14,336 nt of DNA from an uncultured Chloroflexota bacterium. Lineage in GTDB: Bacteria; Chloroflexota; Anaerolineae; Anaerolineales; Villigracilaceae. The stretch is from positions 1-14,336 of the forward strand of contig CAILWD010000600.1 in the NCBI GenBank assembly GCA_903837815.1, written 5' to 3'. The notes beneath the pieces are model-generated. The model was not told the DNA's origin. It made no database searches and was given only the letters and a program-made list of their open reading frames with translations. Below are positions 4,195 through 11,046 of the stretch, piece after piece (positions within the stretch are counted from its first letter, which is position 1; every line of letters begins with the position of its first letter). A program made the translations under genes and the position numbers.

Positions 4195-7104
4195 ATGTCC
4201 AAATCCTTTACCCTTATCGAAGAAAAGCACATCCCCGAAATCAACGCCACCGTCCAACTCTACACCCACAAGCGGACAGGCGCGCGCCTGCTCTCGGTCA
4301 TCAACGACGACGAGAACAAGGTCTTCGCCATCAACTTCCGCACCACGCCAAAGGATTCGACAGGCGTGGCGCACATTTTGGAGCATTCCGTTTTGGGCGG
4401 CTCGCGGAAATATCCCGTCAAAGAGCCGTTCGTCGAATTGCTCAAAGGCTCGCTGGCGACCTTCGTCAACGCCTTCACCTATCCCGACAAAACCTGCTAT
4501 CCCGTCGCCAGCCAGAACTTGCAAGATTTCTATAACCTGATTGACGTGTACGTGGACGCCGTTCTTCACCCGCTCATCACCGAAGAAACCCTCATGCAGG
4601 AAGGCTGGCACTACGAATTGGACGACCCCGCCAATCCGCTGGCATTCAAAGGCGTGGTTTTCAACGAGATGAAGGGCGCGTACTCTTCGCCCGATAATTT
4701 GTTGGCGCGAACCATCCAGCAGTCGCTCTTTCCCAAACACGTTTACGGCGTGGATTCGGGCGGCGACCCAAGCAACATCCCCGACCTCACCTACGAAGCC
4801 TTCAAAGCCTTCCACGAAACCTACTATCACCCGTCCAACGCCTTTATCTTTTTCTACGGCAACGACGACCCCGACAAGCGGCTCAAACTGATGGAAGGCT
4901 ATCTCGCCGAGTACAAGAAACTCAAGGTCAAATCGCAGATTCCGCTTGCCAAGCCGTTCAAGAAACCCAAAGCCGTCAAAACTTCCTACGACGCGGGACA
5001 GGACGCCGACATCAAGAAGAAGCATTATTTCACCGTGAACTGGCTTCTGCCCGACACCTCCGACCCCACGCTGGATTTGAGCCTGTCCATCCTTTCGCGC
5101 ATTCTCATCGGCACGCCCGCTTCGCCGCTCAAAAAAGCCCTGCTCGATTCTGGCTTGGGCGAAGACCTTGCGGGGCTTGGACTCGAAAACGAACTGCGCC
5201 AGCAAATCTTTTCGACGGGTCTCAAAGGCACACGCGCAAGCGACGCGAAGAAAATCGAAGCCATCATTTTCGACACCCTACAAGCCCTCGTCCGCGATGG
5301 CATTGACCCCGACATGACCGCCGCCGCGCTCAACACCATCGAGTTCCGTCTGCGCGAAAACAACACAGGCTCCTTCCCACGCGGCATTTCGCTCATGCTC
5401 CGCGCCCTCAGCACCTGGCTCTACGAAGACGATCCCTTCAAACTTCTCGCCTTTGAAGCCCCGCTGGCAGAAATCAAATCGCGGCTGGCGGTGGATTCGA
5501 GATACTTCGAGAAGTTGATTCAGACTCACCTGCTGGATAATCTCCACCGCACGACTCTGCGCTTCCAACCTGACCCCGAACTGGGTCGCCGTTTCGAGGA
5601 AGCGGAGACAACCCGACTGGCTTCCATCCGCGAGGGCATGAGCGCCGAAGATCTCAGCGCCTGCGTCGCCACCACCAAACGTCTCAAAGAATTGCAGGAA
5701 GCGCCCAACTCGCCCGAAGCGCTGGCGACCATGCCCTTCCTCAAACTTTCAGACTTGGAAAAGGAAAGCAAGACCATCCCTGTGGAAGTGTTGCAGGTGC
5801 AGGATACGACTGTTTTGTATCACGACCTTTTCACCAACGGAATTGTGTACCTCAACCTCGGCTTCGACCTGCTCACCCTCCCCGCCGATTTGATTCCGCT
5901 GACCGAGATTTTCGTCCGCGCCCTGCTGGAGATGGGAACCGACAAAGAAGACTACGTCAAACTCTCGCAGCGGATTGGAAAATACACGGGCGGAATCCAC
6001 GGCAACGGGTTCAGCGCCACAACCTACGGGTCGAGGGAAACCATCAGCAGGTTATTCCTGCATGGCAAAGCCACCGTCGGGCAATCCGCCGAATTGTTGA
6101 ACATCCTCAAAGATGTGCTGCTCCGCGCCAACTTCGACAACCGCGAGCGGCTCAAACAAATTGTCCTCGAAGAAAAATCCGACCTTGAGTCGTCCCTCGT
6201 CCCCAGCGGGCACGCCTACGCCAACCGCCGCGTTCGCGCCCAGTTTGGCGGCGCGGGCTGGGTCAGCGAGCAAATGAGCGGAATCAGTTACCTGCTTGCC
6301 CTGCGCGACCTCGCCAGCGACATCGACAAAAAATGGGACAGCGTGCTGAAGAAACTCGAAACCATGCGCGAACTGCTCATCAACAGCAAATCGCTGATTT
6401 GCAACGTCACCCTCGAAGCCGAAAACTGGAAAAACTTCAAACCGCATTTTGAGAATTTCATCTTCGCCATTCCAGAAAAAGACGTTCAACCTTCGACTTT
6501 AGACCTGCAACCTTCGACCCAAAAAGAAGGTCTGACCATCCCCGCCCAGGTTAACTACGTCGCCAAAGCCGCCAACCTCTACGATTTGGGATATCAACCC
6601 GACGGCTCTTCGCACGTCATCATGAACTATTTGCGAACCACCTACCTGTGGGAAAAAATACGCGTGCTGGGCGGAGCCTTCGGCGCGTTCTCGGTCTTTG
6701 ACAACGCTTCGGGCTTGCTGACCTTCCTCTCCTACCGCGACCCAAATCTTGATTCCACCCTCGAAACCTACGACAACGCCGCTGCCTTCTTGAAAGGACT
6801 GACCGCCGACTCGCTGAGCGATAGCGAATTGACCAAAGCCATCATCGGCACCATCGGCGACCTGGACGGCTATCAACTACCCGACGCCAAAGGCTACACC
6901 TCGCTCATGCGTCACCTGACAGGCAAGACCGACGAAATGCGCCAAAAGGAACGCGACGAAATCCTCTCGACCAACGGCGAAGACTTCATCGCCCTCGGCG
7001 AAGTTTTGGAGCAATTCGCCAAGTCCGAAGCGGTGGTGGCGGTTGGCTCACAGTCCGCCATCGAAGGCGCGAAGGCTGGACTGAAGGCGACGAAGGTGTT
7101 GTAA
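4195..7104 (+). CDS. M16C metallopeptidase, presequence protease (PreP/Cym1)-like
   Basis: This 969-residue zinc peptidase of the inverted-motif (pitrilysin) clan is the size of PreP/Cym1/falcilysin, which degrade short peptides in a closed two-lobed chamber. The zinc motif HILEH is at residues 60-64, with the distal Glu158 in VVFNEMKGAYS; FVNAFTYPDKTCYPVAS (90-106) is typical of the subfamily. The second lobe carries QVNYVAKAANLYDLGY, then RTTYLWEKIRVLGGAFGAF and LLTFLSYRDPNL. In plant PreP the stretch RVSGGAY supplies an Arg/Tyr pair for substrate binding; here Arg823 is kept but the Tyr position is Phe829. No signal peptide is seen, so it is probably cytoplasmic. Residues about 763-779 (DVQPSTLDLQPSTQKEG) are encoded by a dispersed repeat and lie at a domain linker. 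The gene begins 21 bp after the transposase stop, with only a weak purine tract (AAGAGA) before the ATG. Confidence 0.93.
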   Translation: MSKSFTLIEEKHIPEINATVQLYTHKRTGARLLSVINDDENKVFAINFRTTPKDSTGVAHILEHSVLGGSRKYPVKEPFVELLKGSLATFVNAFTYPDKTCYPVASQNLQDFYNLIDVYVDAVLHPLITEETLMQEGWHYELDDPANPLAFKGVVFNEMKGAYSSPDNLLARTIQQSLFPKHVYGVDSGGDPSNIPDLTYEAFKAFHETYYHPSNAFIFFYGNDDPDKRLKLMEGYLAEYKKLKVKSQIPLAKPFKKPKAVKTSYDAGQDADIKKKHYFTVNWLLPDTSDPTLDLSLSILSRILIGTPASPLKKALLDSGLGEDLAGLGLENELRQQIFSTGLKGTRASDAKKIEAIIFDTLQALVRDGIDPDMTAAALNTIEFRLRENNTGSFPRGISLMLRALSTWLYEDDPFKLLAFEAPLAEIKSRLAVDSRYFEKLIQTHLLDNLHRTTLRFQPDPELGRRFEEAETTRLASIREGMSAEDLSACVATTKRLKELQEAPNSPEALATMPFLKLSDLEKESKTIPVEVLQVQDTTVLYHDLFTNGIVYLNLGFDLLTLPADLIPLTEIFVRALLEMGTDKEDYVKLSQRIGKYTGGIHGNGFSATTYGSRETISRLFLHGKATVGQSAELLNILKDVLLRANFDNRERLKQIVLEEKSDLESSLVPSGHAYANRRVRAQFGGAGWVSEQMSGISYLLALRDLASDIDKKWDSVLKKLETMRELLINSKSLICNVTLEAENWKNFKPHFENFIFAIPEKDVQPSTLDLQPSTQKEGLTIPAQVNYVAKAANLYDLGYQPDGSSHVIMNYLRTTYLWEKIRVLGGAFGAFSVFDNASGLLTFLSYRDPNLDSTLETYDNAAAFLKGLTADSLSDSELTKAIIGTIGDLDGYQLPDAKGYTSLMRHLTGKTDEMRQKERDEILSTNGEDFIALGEVLEQFAKSEAVVAVGSQSAIEGAKAGLKATKVL
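6487..6520. repeat. CAACCTTCGAC direct repeat inside the peptidase gene
   Basis: CAACCTTCGAC occurs at 6487-6497 and 6508-6518. The same string occurs at 9897-9907 in the XDH-family gene, where it continues as tandem CTTCGAC heptamers. It is in frame, encoding QPST twice, between the central helical region and the second lobe of the peptidase. Confidence 0.7.
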
Positions 7105-7111
7105 AAAATCA

Positions 7112-7188
7112 GTCGAAGGTCAAAGAGCCTGCCCTGAGCGCGCCGAAGGGTCGAAAGTCAGCAGACCTTTGACTTTTAACCTTTGACA
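7112..7188. repeat. Dispersed repeat: GAGCCTGCCCTGAGC core plus TTTGAC heptamers
   Basis: The 35-bp stretch 7125-7159 (starting GAGCCTGCCCTGAGC, ending AAAGTC) matches 9856-9890 at 32 of 35 positions. It is followed by CCTTTGACTTTTAACCTTTGAC, 7-nt periodic units. The repeat fills nearly the whole gap between the peptidase stop and the next gene. It may influence the mRNA here, but no terminator-like T-run was found. Confidence 0.75.
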
Positions 7189-7197
7189 AAAAAAACG

Positions 7198-7713
7198 ATG
7201 TCCACTTTATTAACAGTTTCCGAAGACCAACTCGTCGCTGAACTTTGGGCGCGGGATGTGCGGTTTATTCTCGGCGTCCCTTCGGGACTTCCGCCAGCGC
7301 TTACGCCTGTCGATCTAATTGCCGCTCTCGCTAAAAGCCGCGAAGCTCGCCTACAATTGAGTTTAATTCCGCTTTTCCTGCGTCACCCTGAATTTGCCAA
7401 AGAAGCCAAAAAAGCGGATAAGTTATTGCTGCAAAAAACAAGTCAATTTGTATTGCGCTTTTACTACACCGCCGCTGTTTTCCTCCAAAGAAAATATCAA
7501 CAGCAATTGTCGCGCCTCTTGGGAAAGCAACCTGAATTAACTGACCTGTTTTCAAACGCGTTGGGTGTCCACAACGAAAACAACCCAGGACTGGCGCTTC
7601 GACAACTGGCAAAGCAACACCAAGTTCTAAGCGGACAATTCGTTAACTGGCTTGGGACATATGAGCACGCGGCGGATGTCTGGTTAAAACAGATGGAACT
7701 GCAAAAAGCATAA
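7198..7713 (+). CDS. Unrecognised small protein
   Basis: I do not recognise this family with confidence. ATG 7198 gives 171 residues; a TTG at 7183 in the same frame would add five, but it lies inside a dispersed repeat. The product appears soluble and largely helical: LTPVDLIAALAKSREARLQLSLIPLFLRHPEF, then a Lys-rich helix, QFVLRFYYTAAVFLQRKYQQQLSRLLG, and the C-terminal NWLGTYEHAADVWLKQMELQK. There is no signal peptide, membrane segment or metal motif. Base composition is visibly AT-richer than the peptidase and XDH genes on either side, which may indicate separate acquisition. No good ribosome binding site is seen. It is followed by an orphan 23-codon coding-like fragment. A role as a DNA- or partner-binding accessory protein is possible but unsupported. 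Confidence 0.7.
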   Translation: MSTLLTVSEDQLVAELWARDVRFILGVPSGLPPALTPVDLIAALAKSREARLQLSLIPLFLRHPEFAKEAKKADKLLLQKTSQFVLRFYYTAAVFLQRKYQQQLSRLLGKQPELTDLFSNALGVHNENNPGLALRQLAKQHQVLSGQFVNWLGTYEHAADVWLKQMELQKA

Positions 7714-7714
7714 G

Positions 7715-7783
7715 CTGAAAAAATTCGACCTCCACCCCGACATCCTCGCCCACCTGCAAGAATTGAAATCCCGCTTGAAATAA
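7715..7783 (+). pseudogene. Short coding-like remnant or tiny ORF after the unknown gene
   Basis: In the +1 frame relative to the upstream gene, a run beginning CTG at 7715 reads LKKFDLHPDILAHLQELKSRLK, then TAA. It looks like the amphipathic C-terminus of a protein and not random sequence. There is no ATG or GTG after the preceding in-frame stop at 7685, so it would need a CTG start or a frameshift from the upstream gene. It may be the remnant of a deleted partner gene. Confidence 0.35.
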
Positions 7784-7801
7784 TTAAGCATACAATCAAC
7801 A

Positions 7802-7825
7802 GACTTTGGACTTTCGACCTTTGAC
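7802..7825. repeat. Heptameric TTTCGAC/TTTGGAC-type repeat in the 5' leader of the Mo subunit gene
   Basis: GACTTTGGACTTTCGACCTTTGAC shows a 7-nt period of RACTTTNG units. It shares GACTTTGGACT with the palindrome at 165-176 and the CCTTTGAC end with 7165-7188. It lies immediately upstream of the RBS of the next gene. Confidence 0.65.
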
Positions 7826-7830
7826 CACTA

Positions 7831-7835
7831 AGGAG
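7831..7835 (+). promoter_or_regulatory. RBS of the Fe-S/Mo subunit gene
   Basis: AGGAG lies 5 nt before ATG 7841 and fixes that start. The ATG also begins directly at the expected N-terminal ferredoxin-fold strand (NLTLHINGTDY). Confidence 0.8.
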
Positions 7836-7840
7836 TAACC

Positions 7841-10800
7841 ATGAACCTCACCCTACATATCAACGGCACGGACTACGCTCTCGACACCTCCCCATCCACC
7901 ACCCTGCTCGCCGCCCTGCGCGGACTGGGATTCCACGGCGTCAAGTTTGGCGACGAAGGCGGATTAAGCGGCTCAGACACGATTCTGCTGGACGGCAAAC
8001 CCGTCAACGCGGGGTCAATGCTGGCGGCGCAAGCGGAAGGTCACAAAGTCGCCACCATCGAAGCCCTCGGCGAGCACCCAGCCCAAGGCTGGAAATCCAC
8101 CGACGGGCTTCATCCTCTGCAAAAAGCGTTCATCGAAAACGGCTCCGTCCAATGCGGATATTGCACGCCTGCGCAAATCCTCGCCGCAAAATCGCTATTG
8201 GAGAAAAACGCGAACCCAACCGAAGCGGAAGTCCGCGAGGCGATTTCGGGCGTGTTGTGCCGCTGTACGGGTTATCTCAAACCTGTTCAGGCAGTGTTGA
8301 AGGCGGCGGCAGAAATGCGGGGAGAAAGTACACAAGGAAACGAGTACACAGGTACGGATGATGGCGGTATGCCCATTGACCTGTCTACAAGTCTACCCGA
8401 CGGAGAAACTCTGACCCAAACGCGAACCACGCACAAGGTAATTGTCACCCCCGACAAGCAACAATGGCAGACCGTCGGCAAGCCCGAAATCAAAGTGGAC
8501 GCGGTCAAACTGGCGCAGGGCAAACCCGCCTTCGCCGCTGACTTCGAGAAGCGCGGATTGCTTCACGCCAAAGTTTTGTTCTCGCCGCACGCGCACGCCC
8601 TCATCAAAAAAATCGACACCAGCAAAGCCAAAGCGCTGGAAGGCGTCGCCGCCGTGCTGACCTGGCAGGATTTGCCGCGCGTGGTCTATTCCACCGCTGG
8701 GCAGTCTGACCCGCTGCCGGGACCACTGGACGCTTTTTCGCTCGACAACAAAGTCCGCTTCGTGGGCGACCGCGTGGCATTCGTCGCCGCCGAAACGCCC
8801 GAAATTGCGGAGAAGGCTCTTTCGTTGATCGAAGTCGAATACGAAATCCTGCCCGCCATTTTGGACTCGCGAGAATCGATGACCAGCCCAACGCGGATTC
8901 ACGACGAGCCTGAATATGTCAACTTTGCCGAATCCAACGCCGAAAAGAATCTCGCGGCGCACATCCGCATTGACATTGGCGATGTGGAAAAAGGCTTTGC
9001 CGAAGCCGACGAGATTTTTGAAGGTGAGTACGAAGTGCCGAAGGTTCAGCAGGCGCACATCGAGCCGCATGTGGTCGTCACGTATTGGGATGAGGATGAC
9101 CGCCTTGTGATTCGCACCTCGACCCAGGTTCCCTTCCACGTCCGCAGGATGATGGCTCCCGTGCTGGGTCTGCCCGTCAAGCGGATTCGCGTCATCAAGC
9201 CGCGCATTGGCGGCGGATTCGGCGGCAAGCAGGAAGTCCTCATCGAAGATGTTGCCGCCCACCTGACGATTGCCACCAAGCGTCCCGTCATCTACGAATA
9301 CAACCGCGAAGAAGAATTTATCGCGGCGCGTTCGCGTCACCCCATGCGAATCAAGATGAAGACGGGCGTGAAGAAAGACGGCACCATCACCGCCAATTCG
9401 ATGTATGCCCTTTCGGATACGGGCGCGTACGGTTGTCACGCGCTGACAGTCACAGGCAACACAGGGCACAAGTCGATGGCATTGTACGTCGGCGACGGAG
9501 AATATCGCAAGTCACCAAACATCCGTTTTTATGCGGACGTGGTTTACACCAATACCCCGCCCGCTGGAGCCTATCGCGGATACGGCGTGCCACAGGGCTA
9601 CTGGCCCCTTGACCGTCACCTGGAAAAAATCGCCCGCGCCATGGGCTTCGACCCAATTGACTTCCGCTTGAAGAACGCAATTCGCGCGGGCGAATACCAC
9701 CCGTTTTCAGTGGCGTGGAACGAAGGACGCGAGCCACGCCCCGAAATCATCCACACCGTCGGCTTGGAACAGTGCGTCGCACAGGGTCGCGCCGCGATTG
9801 GGTGGGACGACAAATATGGGAATGAGGCGTGGCGAAATTCTGGGTCAAAAGTCGAAGAGCCTGCCCTGAGCACGTCGAAGGGTCAAAAGTCGGGCGCAAC
9901 CTTCGACCTTCGACCTTCGACCAAGCGCAAAGGCATTGGCGTCGCTCTCGCAATGCAAGGCACTGCCATCCCCTACCTCGACATGGGCGGCGCGTCCATC
10001 AAGATGAACGACGATGGTTCGTTCAACCTTTTGGTTGGCGCAACCGACCTCGGCACGGGTTCGGATACTGTCCTCGCGCAAATGGCGGCGGAAGTGTTGG
10101 GCGTGCCAGTCGAGGATATGATTTGCTATTCATCAGACACTGATTTCACGCCGTTCGATGTGGGCGCGTATGCTTCGTCAACCACCTACATTTCAGGAAC
10201 CGCCGCAACCAAAGCCGCGCAAATTGTAGCGGAGAGAATCAAGGAGCGGGCGGCGAGGATGCTGTCTGAGGCAAACAAGGAAACAGGTACACAGGTAAAA
10301 CCAGAGGAAATCAGGCTCGCCAACAGAATGGCGATTGCCCCCGATGGTCGAAGCGTTCCGCTTTCGGAAGTGGCGCTCGACGCTTTGCACAGAAACAATC
10401 AGGAGCAAATCATGGGCGTGGCAAGTTATGTCTCACCTGTGTCGCCCCCGCCGTTTGCGGCGCAGTTCGCCGAAGTGACTGTGGATACGGAAACTGGTCA
10501 GGTCACGGTGGATAGATTGGTCATGGCGGTGGATTCTGGCATCATCATCAACCCTGTCACCGCTTCGGGACAAATCGAAGGCGGCATGACTCAGGCGCTC
10601 GGTTACGCCGTCTGCGAGGAAATGCGCTACGACGAGAAGGGCGTCGCCTACGAACGCGACTTCGACCGCTACCATCTTTTCCGCGCCGATGAAATGCCCG
10701 AACTGGAAACCATCTTCGTCGAAACGATGGAACCCAGCCACCCGTTCGGCGCAAAAGCCGTCGCTGAGATTCCGCTCGACGCGGTGGCGCCCGCTGTCGG

Positions 10801-10885
10801 CAACGCGGTTTTGGACGCCGTCGGCGCAGACGTGAACGATAATCCCGTCACTCCCGAAAAAGTCTGGAAAGCGCTCAAGAAGTAA
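7841..10885 (+). CDS. XDH-family molybdopterin hydroxylase: fused Fe-S and Mo subunits, first [2Fe-2S] site degenerate (XdhD-like)
   Basis: This 1014-residue fusion joins the small Fe-S subunit (about 1-160) to the Mo-binding subunit (about 205-1014) of a xanthine dehydrogenase-family enzyme, which hydroxylates purine-like or other N-heterocycles or aldehydes. The helical-domain cluster is complete: Cys105 and Cys108 (QCGYCTP), Cys140 and Cys142 (LCRCTGY). In the ferredoxin domain all four expected cysteines are replaced: Asp38, Ser43, Asp46 and Gly58 in FGDEGGLSGSDTILLDG and NAGSML. From memory, E. coli XdhD has a similar cysteine-less pattern. The Mo domain is intact: GGGFGGKQ (457-464), the active-site Arg region YRGYG (578-582) and catalytic Glu976 (AVAEIPLD). 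Three repeat-derived stretches lie in frame (about 163-186, 668-694, 811-821). AGGAG sets the start; a strong terminator follows. The FAD partner is at 2606-3334. Substrate unknown. Confidence 0.9.
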   Translation: MNLTLHINGTDYALDTSPSTTLLAALRGLGFHGVKFGDEGGLSGSDTILLDGKPVNAGSMLAAQAEGHKVATIEALGEHPAQGWKSTDGLHPLQKAFIENGSVQCGYCTPAQILAAKSLLEKNANPTEAEVREAISGVLCRCTGYLKPVQAVLKAAAEMRGESTQGNEYTGTDDGGMPIDLSTSLPDGETLTQTRTTHKVIVTPDKQQWQTVGKPEIKVDAVKLAQGKPAFAADFEKRGLLHAKVLFSPHAHALIKKIDTSKAKALEGVAAVLTWQDLPRVVYSTAGQSDPLPGPLDAFSLDNKVRFVGDRVAFVAAETPEIAEKALSLIEVEYEILPAILDSRESMTSPTRIHDEPEYVNFAESNAEKNLAAHIRIDIGDVEKGFAEADEIFEGEYEVPKVQQAHIEPHVVVTYWDEDDRLVIRTSTQVPFHVRRMMAPVLGLPVKRIRVIKPRIGGGFGGKQEVLIEDVAAHLTIATKRPVIYEYNREEEFIAARSRHPMRIKMKTGVKKDGTITANSMYALSDTGAYGCHALTVTGNTGHKSMALYVGDGEYRKSPNIRFYADVVYTNTPPAGAYRGYGVPQGYWPLDRHLEKIARAMGFDPIDFRLKNAIRAGEYHPFSVAWNEGREPRPEIIHTVGLEQCVAQGRAAIGWDDKYGNEAWRNSGSKVEEPALSTSKGQKSGATFDLRPSTKRKGIGVALAMQGTAIPYLDMGGASIKMNDDGSFNLLVGATDLGTGSDTVLAQMAAEVLGVPVEDMICYSSDTDFTPFDVGAYASSTTYISGTAATKAAQIVAERIKERAARMLSEANKETGTQVKPEEIRLANRMAIAPDGRSVPLSEVALDALHRNNQEQIMGVASYVSPVSPPPFAAQFAEVTVDTETGQVTVDRLVMAVDSGIIINPVTASGQIEGGMTQALGYAVCEEMRYDEKGVAYERDFDRYHLFRADEMPELETIFVETMEPSHPFGAKAVAEIPLDAVAPAVGNAVLDAVGADVNDNPVTPEKVWKALKK
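8327..8399. repeat. GTACACAAGGAAAC / CTGTCTAC repeat in the interdomain linker of the Mo subunit gene
   Basis: AGTACACAAGGAAACGAGTA at 8327-8346 continues as CACAGGTACGG. An inverse-oriented relative, ACCTGTCTACAAGTCTACCC, lies at 8379-8398; GTACACAGGT and the complement of ACCTGTCTAC agree at 9 of 10 bases. The whole stretch is in frame and encodes the Thr/Gly/Asp/Ser-rich linker between the Fe-S and Mo parts. Confidence 0.6.
9842..9922. repeat. Dispersed repeat (GAGCCTGCCCTGAGC core and CTTCGAC heptamers) in frame in the Mo subunit gene
   Basis: The core 9856-9890 is a near copy of 7125-7159 (32 of 35). It is flanked by GGGTCAAAAGTC on both sides (9842-9853 and 9880-9891), then followed by three tandem CTTCGAC units (9901 onward). 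It is translated as a low-complexity stretch (VEEPALSTSKGQKSG, then FDLRPSTK) just before the conserved strand KGIGVALAMQG, presumably as a surface loop. Confidence 0.8.
10271..10302. repeat. ACAAGGAAACAGGTACACAGGTA repeat copy in the Mo subunit gene
   Basis: ACAAGGAAAC followed by AGGTACACAGGTA (10275-10297) closely matches 8332-8354, which has two extra bases between these parts. It is read in frame as NKETGTQVK, a charged loop between two helices. Confidence 0.6.
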
Positions 10886-10892
10886 AGCGGGC

Positions 10893-10931
10893 AAAAAACG
10901 ACGGTCATTTATGAAATGACCGTCGTTTTTT
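10893..10931. terminator. Intrinsic terminator after the Mo subunit gene
   Basis: An 18-bp perfect inverted repeat (10893-10910 and 10914-10931) with a 3-nt ATG loop. The core is CGACGGTCATTT and the 3' side ends in TTTTTT, with AAAAAA on the 5' side, so it is structurally bidirectional. It starts 7 bp after the stop codon and closes the plus-strand run 2606-10885. Confidence 0.93.
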
Positions 10932-10996
10932 ATTCGGGGGAAGGTAAAATAAAGCCGCAACATGCGCGCTTTTTCATCTAGTTGCAAAAGGCGAGA

Positions 10997-11002
10997 TATA
11001 AT
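10997..11002 (+). promoter_or_regulatory. Possible -10 box for the pyrophosphatase gene
   Basis: TATAAT lies at 10997-11002, 44 bp before the ATG and after the upstream terminator. The best -35 at normal spacing (TTCATC, 10973-10978) is poor. Initiation near 11009 would give a leader of about 38 nt; GGA in TTTAGGATTCAATC is the only weak RBS candidate. Confidence 0.45.
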
Positions 11003-11046
11003 TGGCCAAAATAAATTCCAGTGTAAAGGTTTAGGATTCAATCAAC

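Noticed and set aside
3961..5205. A 414-codon minus-strand open frame
   Set aside because: It lies opposite the M16C peptidase and RAYT genes, whose plus-strand products carry full motifs. The minus translation is low-complexity (Val/Gly/Phe rich), typical of antisense of a high-GC gene.
7183..7197. TTG start for the unknown gene
   Set aside because: The TTG and following lysines come from the end of a dispersed repeat and an A-run; ATG 7198 is a more natural start, although no strong RBS supports either.
8393..9469. A 358-codon minus-strand open frame
   Set aside because: It is antisense to the well-supported Mo-binding domain and rich in His/Arg/Gly/Phe without any recognisable motif.
10982..11002. 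TTGCAA as -35 for the TATAAT box before ppaC
   Set aside because: The spacer is only 9 bp, too short for a sigma70-type promoter.
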